From Erodium maritimum (lineage: Eukaryota > Streptophyta > Magnoliopsida > Geraniales > Geraniaceae), in assembly GCA_963921825.1 (NCBI GenBank), contig OY997589.1, positions 76,616,523-76,680,522 of the forward strand: a stretch of 64,000 bases of DNA. The letters run 5' to 3'. Numbering within the stretch: the stretch's first letter is position 1; the number at the start of each line of letters is the position of its first letter. The translations under genes and the position numbers were made by a program. Below the pieces are notes generated by a model. It ran no database searches. It had not been told where the DNA came from and was given only the letters and a program-made list of their open reading frames with translations. This document shows, piece by piece, positions 1 through 10,171 of this stretch.

Positions 1-223
1 CAGGTCATAGAAGGCTCTGCAACTCTTTCACAAAGCAGAGAAAACCCTCGATTCATGAATATCCACCTCGAGTACACGTGAGCAATTTCGTATCTCCGAG
101 TTTTGTCTGATTTTCCTTCCTCTATCCTTTACGTTGGTTGACATGTCTTCATTATCTTATGTTCTTTTTTCCCATTGCAGTTCAGGTGGTCGATCCTTCG
201 TGAAAGAGACAGTAATGCGATGA
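1..223 (+). CDS. 3' end of an unidentified protein-coding gene (last two exons, 5' part outside window)
   Basis: Bases 1-77 are open in frame 1 and stop at a GT donor (78-79, GTGAGC). A T-rich tract ends in an acceptor AG at 179-180. Joining 77 to 181 keeps the frame (codon AC+T) and gives a tail reading TSGGRSFVKETVMR before TGA at 221-223. About 39 residues are visible, with no recognisable domain, so I cannot name the family. The intron is 103 bp, normal for a plant. The gene converges with the SNF2 gene on the opposite strand. The splice junction and reading frame are seen; that it is a real gene rather than a fragment is inferred from the clean splice sites. An alternative is a pseudogene remnant, which only the upstream sequence could settle. 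Confidence 0.6.
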
Positions 224-784
224 TGATAAATCTATCTTATAGAATTCTTTTTCATCTAAGACTAGCATCACAGTTTCTTTCTTTTGCCATTTCAATTGAA
301 TATCAGCCAACAATTCATTCATGGCTTTTTTATATATATAAAAATCTTGGTTTATGTAGAAATTAGTACATATTCATGAATCATAATACAGGTGGTAATT
401 GTTGGGGAGATGTTTTGTTTCATTCTCCTGATTTTAATTACACTTTTGATGCCTACTAACTTAGGTCAAAGTAAAAGTAGAGCTTCCTCTTACCTAAGGT
501 GGGATCTTGAGTCCAAGCCTCTATATATTTAAATGAGGGCCGCCCAATGATTAGGAGGACCTAGAGCGTAAATTTAGTCAGATGTCTTTTTCAAGGGAAT
601 TTTAATATAATATCGTGATAAACATTTATTTGTAATATAATATCTAAAACTATTTTTTTTGTAATATAATACTCTGGTAAATATTTATTTGTAATATAAT
701 ACCCGAGATTATTCTTTTTGCAATATAATACCCTGATAAACATTTATTTTCAGTTTGGCACCTACCGTCACGAATCTTTTGATT
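224..784. other. AT-rich intergenic stretch with no gene
   Basis: This holds the 3' flank of the partial gene and then AT-rich DNA. No coding signal was found on either strand. The only structure is the 60-bp tandem repeat listed separately. Confidence 0.6.
600..752. repeat. AT-rich minisatellite, period about 60 bp, about 2.5 copies
   Basis: The block starting TAATATAATATCGTGATAAA near 602 recurs in changed form near 661 and 720. Each unit contains two TAATATAATA half-units separated by a T-run and a GATAAACATTTATTT-like segment. It lies just left of the MITE at 795. Confidence 0.6.
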
Positions 785-794
785 ATTATTCATT

Positions 795-1152
795 GGGTAA
801 ATTACAAATGCCTACCCCAAACTTGTAACGTTTAATTGATACTTACCTTAGAGTTTTTTTAACTTAAACGAATACAGATGTTTAGTTATATAACAAATAG
901 TCCAAGCCGTTAGTTAAAATGACAAAAATACCCTCAACTACACTTCAATAATTATTTAAAAAATCACTTTTGTTATACTTATTAAATCACTTCAATTTTA
1001 CTTAAAAAATCACTTCAGTTTTATTTTTTTAAAAATCATTAAGTGCATTTTCGTCATTTTAACTGACAACTTAGGTTATTTGTTATATAACTAAACATTT
1101 GTGTAGATATCAATTAAACGCTAAAGTTTGGGGTGATATTTGTAATTTACCC
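795..1152. mobile_element. Foldback (Mutator-like) MITE with 10-bp target duplication
   Basis: The element starts GGGTAAATTACAAAT and ends with the complement, ATTTGTAATTTACCC. The outer 100-120 bp on each side are an imperfect inverted repeat. Flanks 785-794 and 1153-1162 are identical (ATTATTCATT). Long inverted termini and a 9-10 bp duplication fit Mutator-like elements. There is no ORF. The same first 11 bases head the large element at 26275-36986, so the two belong to related families. Assignment to the Mutator superfamily rests on duplication length and terminus shape, not on a transposase. Confidence 0.8.
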
Positions 1153-2087
1153 ATTATTCATTGTTGGAGTTTTGTAAAAAAAATATGTTCTTTGAATTGT
1201 TTCTAATCCTTCAATTTCCCAAAATATATTGAGCTCGGTTTTCAGTATAATTAGGTTAAAAACATTCAAATGCTATCAGTCTGACTATATGAAGTTAAAA
1301 CGAACACCTAGAACACCGTTTGATCATCAACTCGCATGGCTTGTTCTCCCTCCAACCAGTGGTATAAAAGTCTGATCCTTGGATCACCTGACTCTCCCAC
1401 AAACAAGAGCAATTTGATTTATGCTCACTACACTAACTCTTTCAACAAGTGCCTCTTTAGAAAGAGGTATAGGAATCTTATTCATCATGATCAGAATCCT
1501 ATTCATGATCACTGATCACTCCTTCCAACAAGTTGCATCAGAATCCGATTCATGATCACTGACTCTCACGGTGAGTCAACATTTAAATCATTCCGCTTTA
1601 CTAAAATGTTTGGAATATCTATCCCTATACACTTTGGTGATATTCAATCCCTCAAGGCTCAAGCAAAACACATGCCCTTCAAATTTGCCACAACAGGGTA
1701 ACGAATTGCACGAAGAAAAGCCAATAAAGAGCAAAATTCACCAGAGAAGCACGGCCTGATGAAATATATCATGGTGGTAACATCCCTATATATACCTACC
1801 TACACAAACTAACTGTTCTAAATCATCAGAACATATATGTACATGCAGCTTTCCCATGCTTCCCTGGTAATTTCATGGGAGCAAAAACGGTTCAGTAGGC
1901 CTCTAAGATGCCATCCAAAAATGCTAACTTTACCGCTGTTGGAAGACACTACACATGCAAACAGAGGTTATTCCTCTCCAAAAACATACCAACCTATTTC
2001 TTTTCTACAACTATATCTTACCAAACTCTTCTTCAGAAACTCATTGTGGTATAATAGAGGAACACAAGTACGCCAAGCATGGAGATT
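1153..2087. other. 3' flank between the converging genes
   Basis: No gene was found. Bases nearest 2087 are probably the 3' UTR of the SNF2 gene on the - strand. A short direct repeat at 1491-1562 is the only structure noticed. Confidence 0.5.
1491..1562. repeat. 25-bp direct repeat, two copies 47 bp apart
   Basis: TCAGAATCCTATTCATGATC at 1491 recurs at 1538 with one change (CCGATT for CCTATT), and both copies run on into ACTGA. No function is apparent. Confidence 0.55.
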
Positions 2088-5000
2088 TTAGAACTTGAAC
2101 AGGTACTTGAGATCCTCCACTGTTAAGCGAGTTGCTGAGCCCCCGCCTTGATCTTCACCAAAAGCTGACGCCACCATCTTTCTCTTCTCTTCCTGTAAAA
2201 CCATTTTTTCAGAATTTATGGTACACTAGAAAATGACAATTTTATTGGGTGTAGAAATAGAGCCAGGCAAAATGAAGAGAATTGATTAGAGAGTTTAGTT
2301 TATTTCCAGTTACAAATATTTCGTATTCTTAGTTAAGTTAGGTTTCCTATGCTGTTTATTATTAGTATTTAGTATAGAGTTAATCCCTATATAAATGGAT
2401 GCTCTCATTGTATTGAAAGACAAGAATATCAAGAATCATCAATATTACTATAGAGTTCTACATGGTATCAAATCCTGGTTCGATCCTAGGTTAGATTTTC
2501 GTAGGTTATTGCTTTGCCCACTCGTTAATATATGATTTAGCGGGTGGGCAAGGAAATATTGTTCGGAATCTCCAGCCCTCATCGTCGACTGTTCACATGG
2601 GCACTGTTCACATGGGACTGTTCATCCCATCACTGTTCGCAGTACTGTTCACGAGCTGAGAATTCGGCCCGAGCAGTTTCCTTCCATCTCAATTCTTCTG
2701 ATTCTAGGGTTTTGGTGATTTTCCATTAAAATAATCACATATTTGGACGTCCGTAAAATCTGCATGGTTTGCGCTACCGTTGTGCTCACTTGAAGATGTT
2801 TCGCATCGCCGTTTAGTGACGTAGTTGCTCGAAGTTATTTTGCACCGTTGTTATACGACGTAATTGCTCGAAGTTGTTTTGCATCGTCGATGTAGTTGCC
2901 AGAAGTTGTTTCGCACAGTCCTTAAGTGACGTAGATGCTTGAAAACTTGTGCGTCGATGTGTGATGTAGTTGCTTGAAGTTGTTTCGCATTGTAATTATA
3001 CAACTTGTGTGAAGATGTTTTGCTCTCACGTGAAGTAATTGCTCGAAACTGAATCGTGCGCGTAAGGGTATAAGCCAATGGCTCCAGATCGTCTTAGGCT
3101 TTAAAAAACCATAGTATTTTCCCATTTGTCACCTCCAACCTATATTAATTCTTAATCCCATCAGTATACTTACATTCCAGCTATGACCCAAATGCACACG
3201 TCCATTCCTACTATTGTACACGTGTAGATGTCTAGTCCTACACTTGAGAGGGGTGTTGAAAAAAAAATCTTCACAACACAGTGGTGACACAACAACAAGA
3301 AGTTCAAATTTGAATTTTATTCTTCCTTCACGTGCAAGACTTGTTATCCAACTTGCATATGAGAGGGAGTGTTAGAGTTTCCAGTTACAAATATTTCCTA
3401 TTCTTAGTTAAGTTAAGTTTCTTATGTTGTTTAGTATTAGTATTTAGTATTAGTATTCATATAAAGGGATGCTCTCATTGTGTTGAACGACAAGAATAAC
3501 AATTACCAATAATATTTCAGAATTTTTCCGAATTCGTTTCCTTTTTTTCATCAGAAGAGGATGAAAACGCCCTCGAGCCTAATCTAAAGAAGACCACATA
3601 ACTACCCAAAACATTTTGAATAGATGTAAGAAAAAAACAGATTAGTGCATGTACAAAGACTCCTTGAAAGATAAAAATAATAGGGATATTTGTCCAACAC
3701 TACCCTAAAGTTTCGTCCACAAACGAGTTGATGCGCAAAGTTTTGTCCATGCTGTGTGGCTACCCTGAAGTTTTGTCCACAACTTTTTTAGTTTTGACGT
3801 AATAGGGATGTTCAGAATGATGGTCTGGGACTCTGGGCAATGCTTCATGGATTGAATAGAAGCGTGGACAAAACTTCAATGCACCCACAAAAGCATGGGC
3901 AAAACTTTAGTGCACCCACAAATGTGTGGACAAAATTTCAGGGTAGCCACACAGCGTGAACAAAACTTTAGGGTAGTTTTGGGCAATTATCCCAAAATAA
4001 TCGAAAAGATGAGAAGGGGCATATTTTAAGGTTAAGATCAAGGGAATTTTTCGTCATTTTCTGGTGAAAAAGAGCTATATACATTTTTTGTTAAACCTAG
4101 GGTAGCTGCAAATGAATTTGAAACTCAGATGTAGTAAGTGAAAAATGAGTAAACTTATGTGTAATTAACCCAAATGAAAATGGAAAAGACCAATTATACC
4201 TGGAGAGCCAGTATCCTGTCTTCAACAGTATCTTTAATTGTGATCCTTGTTACAGTAACAGGACGAGTCTGCCCAATTCTATGTGCTCGATCAATGGCCT
4301 GATCTTCCGTTGTTGGATTCCACCATAGGTCCAAAAGGATAACATGACATGCTGCAACCATGTTCAAACCAAGGTTTCCCGCTTTTAGTGACATCAACAT
4401 GACTGTAACCTGCAGTAGAATCAACTCATTCAGATTCCAAGAATCTAGAGAAAAACTCAAACATTTAAAGTTTTGTATAAAATGATCCATGTTGGGGCAT
4501 ACCTCGGGATCACTGTTGAAATCTCTCACAGCCCTGTCTCTTGAAGAGAGGGACATAGTACCATCAAGCCTTCTATACTGTATCAAATAGCGATTCATTT
4601 CCTGCTCAACTAGGTCCAACATGCCAGTCCACTGGGAGAAAATAATTGTCTTTATTGGCCCTTGTGGTGCGCTTGAATAAACTGTTGTGTGCACTGTTGC
4701 ACTAACACCGGAAGGGGAAGTATGTATGTGTGGGATTCCAATAGATGGAGAATTTCCATTGCATCCCGCAGAACTGGGCAGTTCTGAATTTCGACTACTG
4801 ACCAGTAAATGTGATTGTAGAATCTCAAGAACGGCACTGATTTTAGCTGATGTGAAATCATTCTGCAAGACCGCTGATTTATCACCATGCTGAGACTTTC
4901 TGGGGTTTCCATCAAGAACATCAGAGATGCAACTAATCAGAGTAGCTTTCGAATAGACGACATCAGTGCTGAGTTGATTTTTACAACCACGTGCGGGGCA

Positions 5001-8000
5001 CATATTTTCATCACCTGTCAAATACTCGGATACACACTGATAGCAGAAAACATGACCACACAAAGTAACAACTGGATCCTCAGGTGGATCCTGCCAAAAC
5101 ATCAATTAGTATAGGAGTTAGATAGGAATGGCAAACTCTTCATTCTGGTTGAGTTCTAATATCTATCAATTAATCAAGTGTAGAATTTCACATTCAATAC
5201 AACTAGAAATATATAAGTACATACAAAGAAAAGAGTCAAAGTCAACTACTGAAGTTCACCTTTTAGTTGTGGAGCCCAAACAGATGTATATAGTCGTATT
5301 TTTATTTTTTCCAATTCTACATGGAGTCAGAGTCAAATCAATTTGGGCTTGTAGGAATAACTGGTCAGGTGGCCCATTTGTCACCTACCCCTATGGTCTC
5401 TAATCCGTATCAGTTCCCTACTATGATGGTTAAGAGTCCACATGAGTTCTGATCCTACATCAGATACATATGCTATTAACTAAAGAATATTAACCCAACC
5501 AGTGTTCTAAAAATCGGGCCTAGGCGGGGATTAATCGGCGCCTAGGCGGAGATTTTCAGAACACCAACCCGATTTTAACAAGTCGGGCGGCTCTAGGCGG
5601 ATTTGCAAAAATCGGATCAATCTCGACCTAGGCGGGGATTAATCAGTGCCTAGGTGGGATTTTTACAACACTTATCCGATTTTTATGGTTTAATCTTAAA
5701 TATTTGTCATTAATCGTTTATACTTTTCCTATTATTATTCTAGAAATATGTTAAATATATGTAATTTTTATTTATAAAATTAATAATCATAGATTATATA
5801 TACTTACATCTTGAATAATTGTGGATGTTAATATTGTTTACTTGTTTAATAATATTTTTTATCTTTTTAGGAAAATATCATATTAATTTTCAAATTTTTA
5901 TTGCAAGTTTTATTTTTTATATAAGGATATTAATGTTGTTTATTTGAACTTTTTTGTCATTTAAAGATTAGTATGTAACAACTATATTTTTTTTGTATTT
6001 CTTAAATGTTTGTTACTATTTTTTCATGATAAAATTCATATTTTGTTCATACATATAATAACATATTTGTTAAGAAATTAAAAAAAGTAGAAAAATACAA
6101 ATTCGATTAATCCCCGACTAGTCTCCGCCTAATCCCCGACTAGTGCCTGGCATTTTTTTAGAACCTTGAACCCAACCAAAAAACTTAGTATCCATAGCAA
6201 CAATAATGACATTCAGACTGTTATACAGGCATGCATATCAATGTTCCAAATAAAGAACAATAAAGACAGAACATATATAAGCTGTCGGCGGAAAAAAAAA
6301 ATGTTACTCACTTCGCATACGCAACATATGGCAGATGAATCGTCGAAAAGATTCAAATGATCTGCTAGCGTCTCTCTAGGAAGTTTCTTTGCCATTTCAA
6401 CAGAAGCTTTTCCAACAGACACGGAATTAAATCCTTTGACAAGAAGTGGGTGGTCACAAGCTTGACGGAGACGCAAGAGCAACAGAAGGATATTTGCATA
6501 GTTTTGATTCAATGTTCCAGCAGCAGCATAGGCCTGCAAGGGACAATTTTAGAATGAATATGGTAGACCAGGACATCACAAGTAATAGAGTACTTATTAC
6601 ACTGAAAAATGCACCTTTAACACCAAATATACTTTCTTTGGGATTTGGGGTTTTACTAGAATACAAGGTACAACATTGCTAGTTGCAAAGAGGGGAAAAA
6701 AAGATAATTGAGATGTTTTCATATAGCACTGCAGTGGTATAGAATTCCCTCAAGAGGTAATTGGAACAAAGATCACCTTGAACTGAGAACGTGAATCAGC
6801 TTCAAGCTTAATATAAAACTCCCGCTCTTCCTCTGAGAAATCTACCTTATTCAAGCGTATGGTTTTCGGGGGTAATTGAATTATAGGCTCCCCATCAATC
6901 AATGTTCCTGTAAGGGAGAAAACAGATGATCAGCAACAGTAACTCAAAATCGTATTAACAATCCACTTAGCTAGCAGCATTTCGACAGCAAAATGTACTG
7001 TGTTACAATCAATATACTTCCTTAAAAGTAAAGTGAAAAAAGAATATGTATTGTACCATTCCTACAATTAGGGATTCATCTCAATAAGAAGTTAGAATAA
7101 CTATTAGGGAACTGGAAACAGACCAATTTTAAAGCATTATTTATCACACACAAGATGACAAACAGGGCCAATTCAAGATTTAGTCAAACTATAACTGAAA
7201 CACATCTACCATTACATATGGTCAAAACAAATGTACAGAGAAGAGAAAGGAAAAGACAGACAGCCTCCACTGGAGATAAAGACCAAAAATGTTTGGTTAT
7301 GTATGTCTGATGTCTCCAAAGATCCAGTTATCCTTCTTTGATAGTTTCTCAACATCTCAGCAATAGCAAAAAGATATTATAAACCTCGTCGTTTTCCCTA
7401 CTAATCAATTATGGAGAAAGAAAGTAATTACCCCTGGTCAAAGACCCAGAAAATAAAAATAATGCATTTACCTTTCGTTCGCCGGAGCATGCAAGCCCTC
7501 AGCACTACTTGAAGCTTCATGTAACCCTGGATTGAGTTTCTGGATATCAGATTCTTTATCCCGCTGATAAAAGCTTTATATTTAGCATATGGGTCATATC
7601 TCAGGAACCTGAAATAGCTATACAGATCATCAATAGTATTTTGAATAGGTGTTCCAGATAAGCACCACCGTCTTTTGGCTCTAAGGCTGCAGCAGGCTCG
7701 AGCTACTTGAGTTCTGTGGTTTTTTATAGTTTGAGCTTCATCTAGTATCACCCTTAGCCAACTAACTCTTGCAAGTGCACCACAATCATACTCAATAGTG
7801 GAGCTATCTTTTCCTTTTCTTCCCTTCTTCCCTTTCTTACCAGTAGCTGATATGTTTTTCCTTTTCCTACCAGTAGCAAACTCAGCAGATAATCCATGCT
7901 TCTCCCCATTTTTTTCATCACCATAATCATCATCAACTAGAGGTTGTTTCGGGACTTCGTTAGTAACGATAGCATAAGTTGTAAGAACCACATCATACTT

Positions 8001-10171
8001 CGCCAATTCATCGTGATCCTTTGTTCTACTGCCTCCATGATAAATTAAGACAGAAAGCTTAGCTTCATCTGGAACTTTCTCATCCAGCTCCCTAGCCCAC
8101 TGTCGAAGAACACTTGCCGGACAGACAACCAGCGTACCAGCTGCTGGCCTTCGCCTATTGAATTCCTGTTTTGAAGTACTTGCTTCAGACTTGGGTTTTA
8201 TATTATCAGATTCACCATTCTGTTTTACTTTCTCTAAATCCAAACTTTCAACTCCTTTATTGTGGTCATCATCATCATCATCATCTAAGTTCAATGGTTC
8301 AGCTTTGTGATTAGATATGTCATCTGATTTAGCTTTTTTCTGCAAAGACCTTTCCATTTGTATGAGGGCGATCATTGAGATGGTCTTACCAAGGCCCTGA
8401 GAGGAAGAAGAAAAATAAGCAGTGAGCCCTCATTTTAAGTAGTATCAAATGAAGAGAATTCAAAATATCAAGTATATAAATAAAGTAAATCCAAAGAAAA
8501 GTAACACTTTAGTACAAGTCTACAGCCAACTGACCTGATCATCAGCTAATATTCCACCTAAGCAATGGCAACTTTTGGTTTCCTTCTGAAGCATCCATGC
8601 TAGTGCAATTTTCTACAAATGTAGAACGGTAAGTTCAATAATTATGCAACACAATAGTCAAAGATCATGTAACTGCAAGCAGTTGCAAGAACCTGGTGTC
8701 TAAGAAGAGGAACAGACAGAAGACCATCAGGCAAAGTAGCTTCAACTTTTGGTTGATTGAGATCCTGAACATACAGCAGTATTAGTTTAAAATTCATCAA
8801 CTTTTCAAAGAAAGGTAAATTCATCAGCTAGAAGAGACATAATGCAAGCACAACCATTTCTTGTGTGGTTAACAGTAATACAAAGAACTGTGAGCATAGG
8901 TCTAGGTGATTTATCCAGCACAGCACAGCAAGATACAGAGATATAGTGAACCTACAAGCAAGCTCCAATAAACTTATTTTCAATTACTTCACAAAATGAA
9001 GTTTCTGTAGTAAAACTTACATCCCCAACTTGCGTATATACTCTATTTATTGTAACATTTGCACCAATAAAGAATCAAAATGCTTTTTCATAAGGAAAAA
9101 GAGTGGGAATAAAGTCTTCATGTGTCTTTTTATAGATTTAATTAGGGATTCTGTTTGGTAGTTTACTAGCTTCTCTAGACCCATTCGACCAAAACTTGCC
9201 AATTGCTTCGCAAATATGAAGATAAAAAGAGCAAATATGTTTCCAAAACACTTACATAAGTAGCCCTTCATACTATTTGAATCTGATCAATGATTAAAAC
9301 GAAGAAACTGAATTAATTCAGGAACAAATGATTGCAAAGACTACCTCTACCACTGCTTGATAAATCAGTCTCTCGTCATTTCCCGCAACACCATCTGGAT
9401 CCATTCCAGAATGGTATGCATGATCACTTGAACTCGCAAATTGTGGAGTGGATGTAGACTTTCCTTGCACCAAAGATTGGGGAAGGACCCTACTACTCCC
9501 ACGATTGTCATACATGATAACTTCATCATCATTTCCCTTATTTGACCCAGATAAGTGGAAAGAGGTTCCATATGTATTACGAATCTGATGATCATTGACA
9601 TTCCCAGATGACTTGTATGATTTAGAAGTTGACGCAGCTGATTGAAGAGATGACGGAAGAGTCCTCTTCAATGCTTCTTGCGATGAAAGTTTCTCGTAAT
9701 CCTTAATCTGTGCATTAGCAATTTGGGAATTGATAGTCCTAGAGGGACCTCCATTCCCATTGTCTTTGACATGTCTAAAATCATCTACCCGGGCTATTTG
9801 CCGATTCAAAGCTCTAGTGTCAGCACTAGAACCTGGACGATACTGGAAATGTGGTGGGGAGTGATTGTAAGCATTTGATGAGGTTCCATTAAAAGCAGAT
9901 GGTCGTTTTGGAGAAGGAACCCTTTGAGTCTGTCTACCATTACCTGTGAATTTGACAAATAGGTGCATATGTTTCAGACTAGAAAGTTATTGATTTTGTA
10001 AAGTTAGGTCGGATCTCTTCTACTTCAACTTTTCTAACCTGATGATGCCCATGATGGAAGAACTCTCGAAGTGGTCGGTCCAGTCATAGGTAATGTATCC
10101 ACTTCTACACTGTCTTCCAAATCAAAGTCGCTGTCAGACGAACTGATATCTATAGTATCTATAGTCTCCAT
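2088..10171 (-). CDS. SNF2-family ATPase with inserted RING finger (CHR27/CHR28/FRG-like)
   Basis: Coding exons in transcription order: 10171-10039, 9943-9345, 8764-8693, 8612-8535, 8396-7472, 6907-6777, 6533-6312, 5090-4503, 4409-4200, 2192-2088. All junctions are GT-AG and join in frame to 3063 bases (1020 residues). The N-terminal 250 residues are Ser-rich and disordered-looking. Motif I (GLGKT) is at 295-299 and motif II (DEAQ) at 513-516. SGTPIQNT follows. A C3HC4 RING begins at Cys716 (CCVC, then CGHVFC), and motif VI (RAHRIGQ) is at 957-963. A RING between the two helicase lobes marks the RAD5/SMARCA3-type group. Plant CHR27/CHR28 homologues are nuclear and act in RNA-directed silencing with SUVR2. 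The C-terminus ([14 protein letters not shown], then DLKYLF) also matches that group. A 36-residue acidic/basic linker interrupts lobe 1. The start chosen is the first ATG after a 5' UTR intron. A TRIM and MITEs lie in introns, none in an exon. Confidence 0.93.
2463..2490 (+). other. Primer-binding site of the TRIM (initiator Met-tRNA type)
   Basis: TGGTATCA directly follows the 5' LTR. The next bases (CTGGTTCGATCCTAGG) continue to match the complement of the T-arm of plant initiator Met tRNA with few mismatches, so pairing may extend well beyond the usual 12 bases. Confidence 0.75.
2770..3065 (+). repeat. Degenerate tandem repeat inside the TRIM
   Basis: A unit of about 40-60 bp built on GACGTAGTTGCTCGAAGTTG followed by TTTTGCATCG recurs about six times with drift (near 2818, 2859, 2888, 2930, 2962 and 3035). 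It occupies a third of the internal region. Confidence 0.65.
3359..3369 (+). other. Polypurine tract of the TRIM
   Basis: ATGAGAGGGAG abuts the TGTTAGAG start of the 3' LTR, the expected place for second-strand priming. Confidence 0.65.
3683..3993. mobile_element. Foldback MITE in the last intron of the SNF2 gene
   Basis: Left arm GGGATATTTGTCCAACACTA is matched on the other strand at the right end by GGGATAATTGCCCAAAACTA. Both arms continue into CCCTAAAGTTT and GTGTGGCTACCCTGAA, giving inverted arms of about 100 bp. Flanks AAAATAATA (3674-3682) and AAAATAATC (3994-4002) match at 8 of 9 bases. Inside the right half, short segments on the theme GTGGACAAAACTT repeat several times. No ORF. Mutator-like affinity is inferred from the 9-bp duplication. 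Confidence 0.75.
5500..6168. mobile_element. hAT-type MITE in a SNF2-gene intron
   Basis: The left end CAGTGTTCTAAAAATC and the complement of the right end CAAGGTTCTAAAAAAA form short inverted termini. An exact 8-bp duplication AACCCAAC lies at 5492-5499 and 6169-6176. CGGGGATTA and CCTAGGCGG motifs recur in both subterminal zones and the centre is very AT-rich. No ORF. Eight-bp duplication plus the CA..G ends define the hAT superfamily. It accounts for more than half of the 1221-bp intron. Confidence 0.9.

Larger units (their letters stand above)
2283..3519 (+). mobile_element. TRIM (miniature LTR retrotransposon) in the last intron of the SNF2 gene
   Basis: Two direct repeats of about 150-180 bp (2283-2462 and 3370-3519) share the CCAGTTACAAATATTTC segment, TTCTTAGTTAAGTTA, and GGATGCTCTCATTG. 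They flank about 0.9 kb with no retroviral ORF. A primer-binding site follows the left repeat and a purine tract precedes the right one, so the element reads on the +, opposite to the host gene. The 5' LTR carries an extra short insertion near its start. The right LTR ends TTTCA. Possible target duplication: AGAAT or GAAT at both ends. Size and lack of coding capacity define a TRIM; mobilisation would have been in trans. Confidence 0.85.

Noticed and set aside
2461-2490. Possible tRNA gene because of GGTTCGATCC
   Set aside because: No cloverleaf could be built; the sequence is in the position and sense of a primer-binding site next to an LTR.
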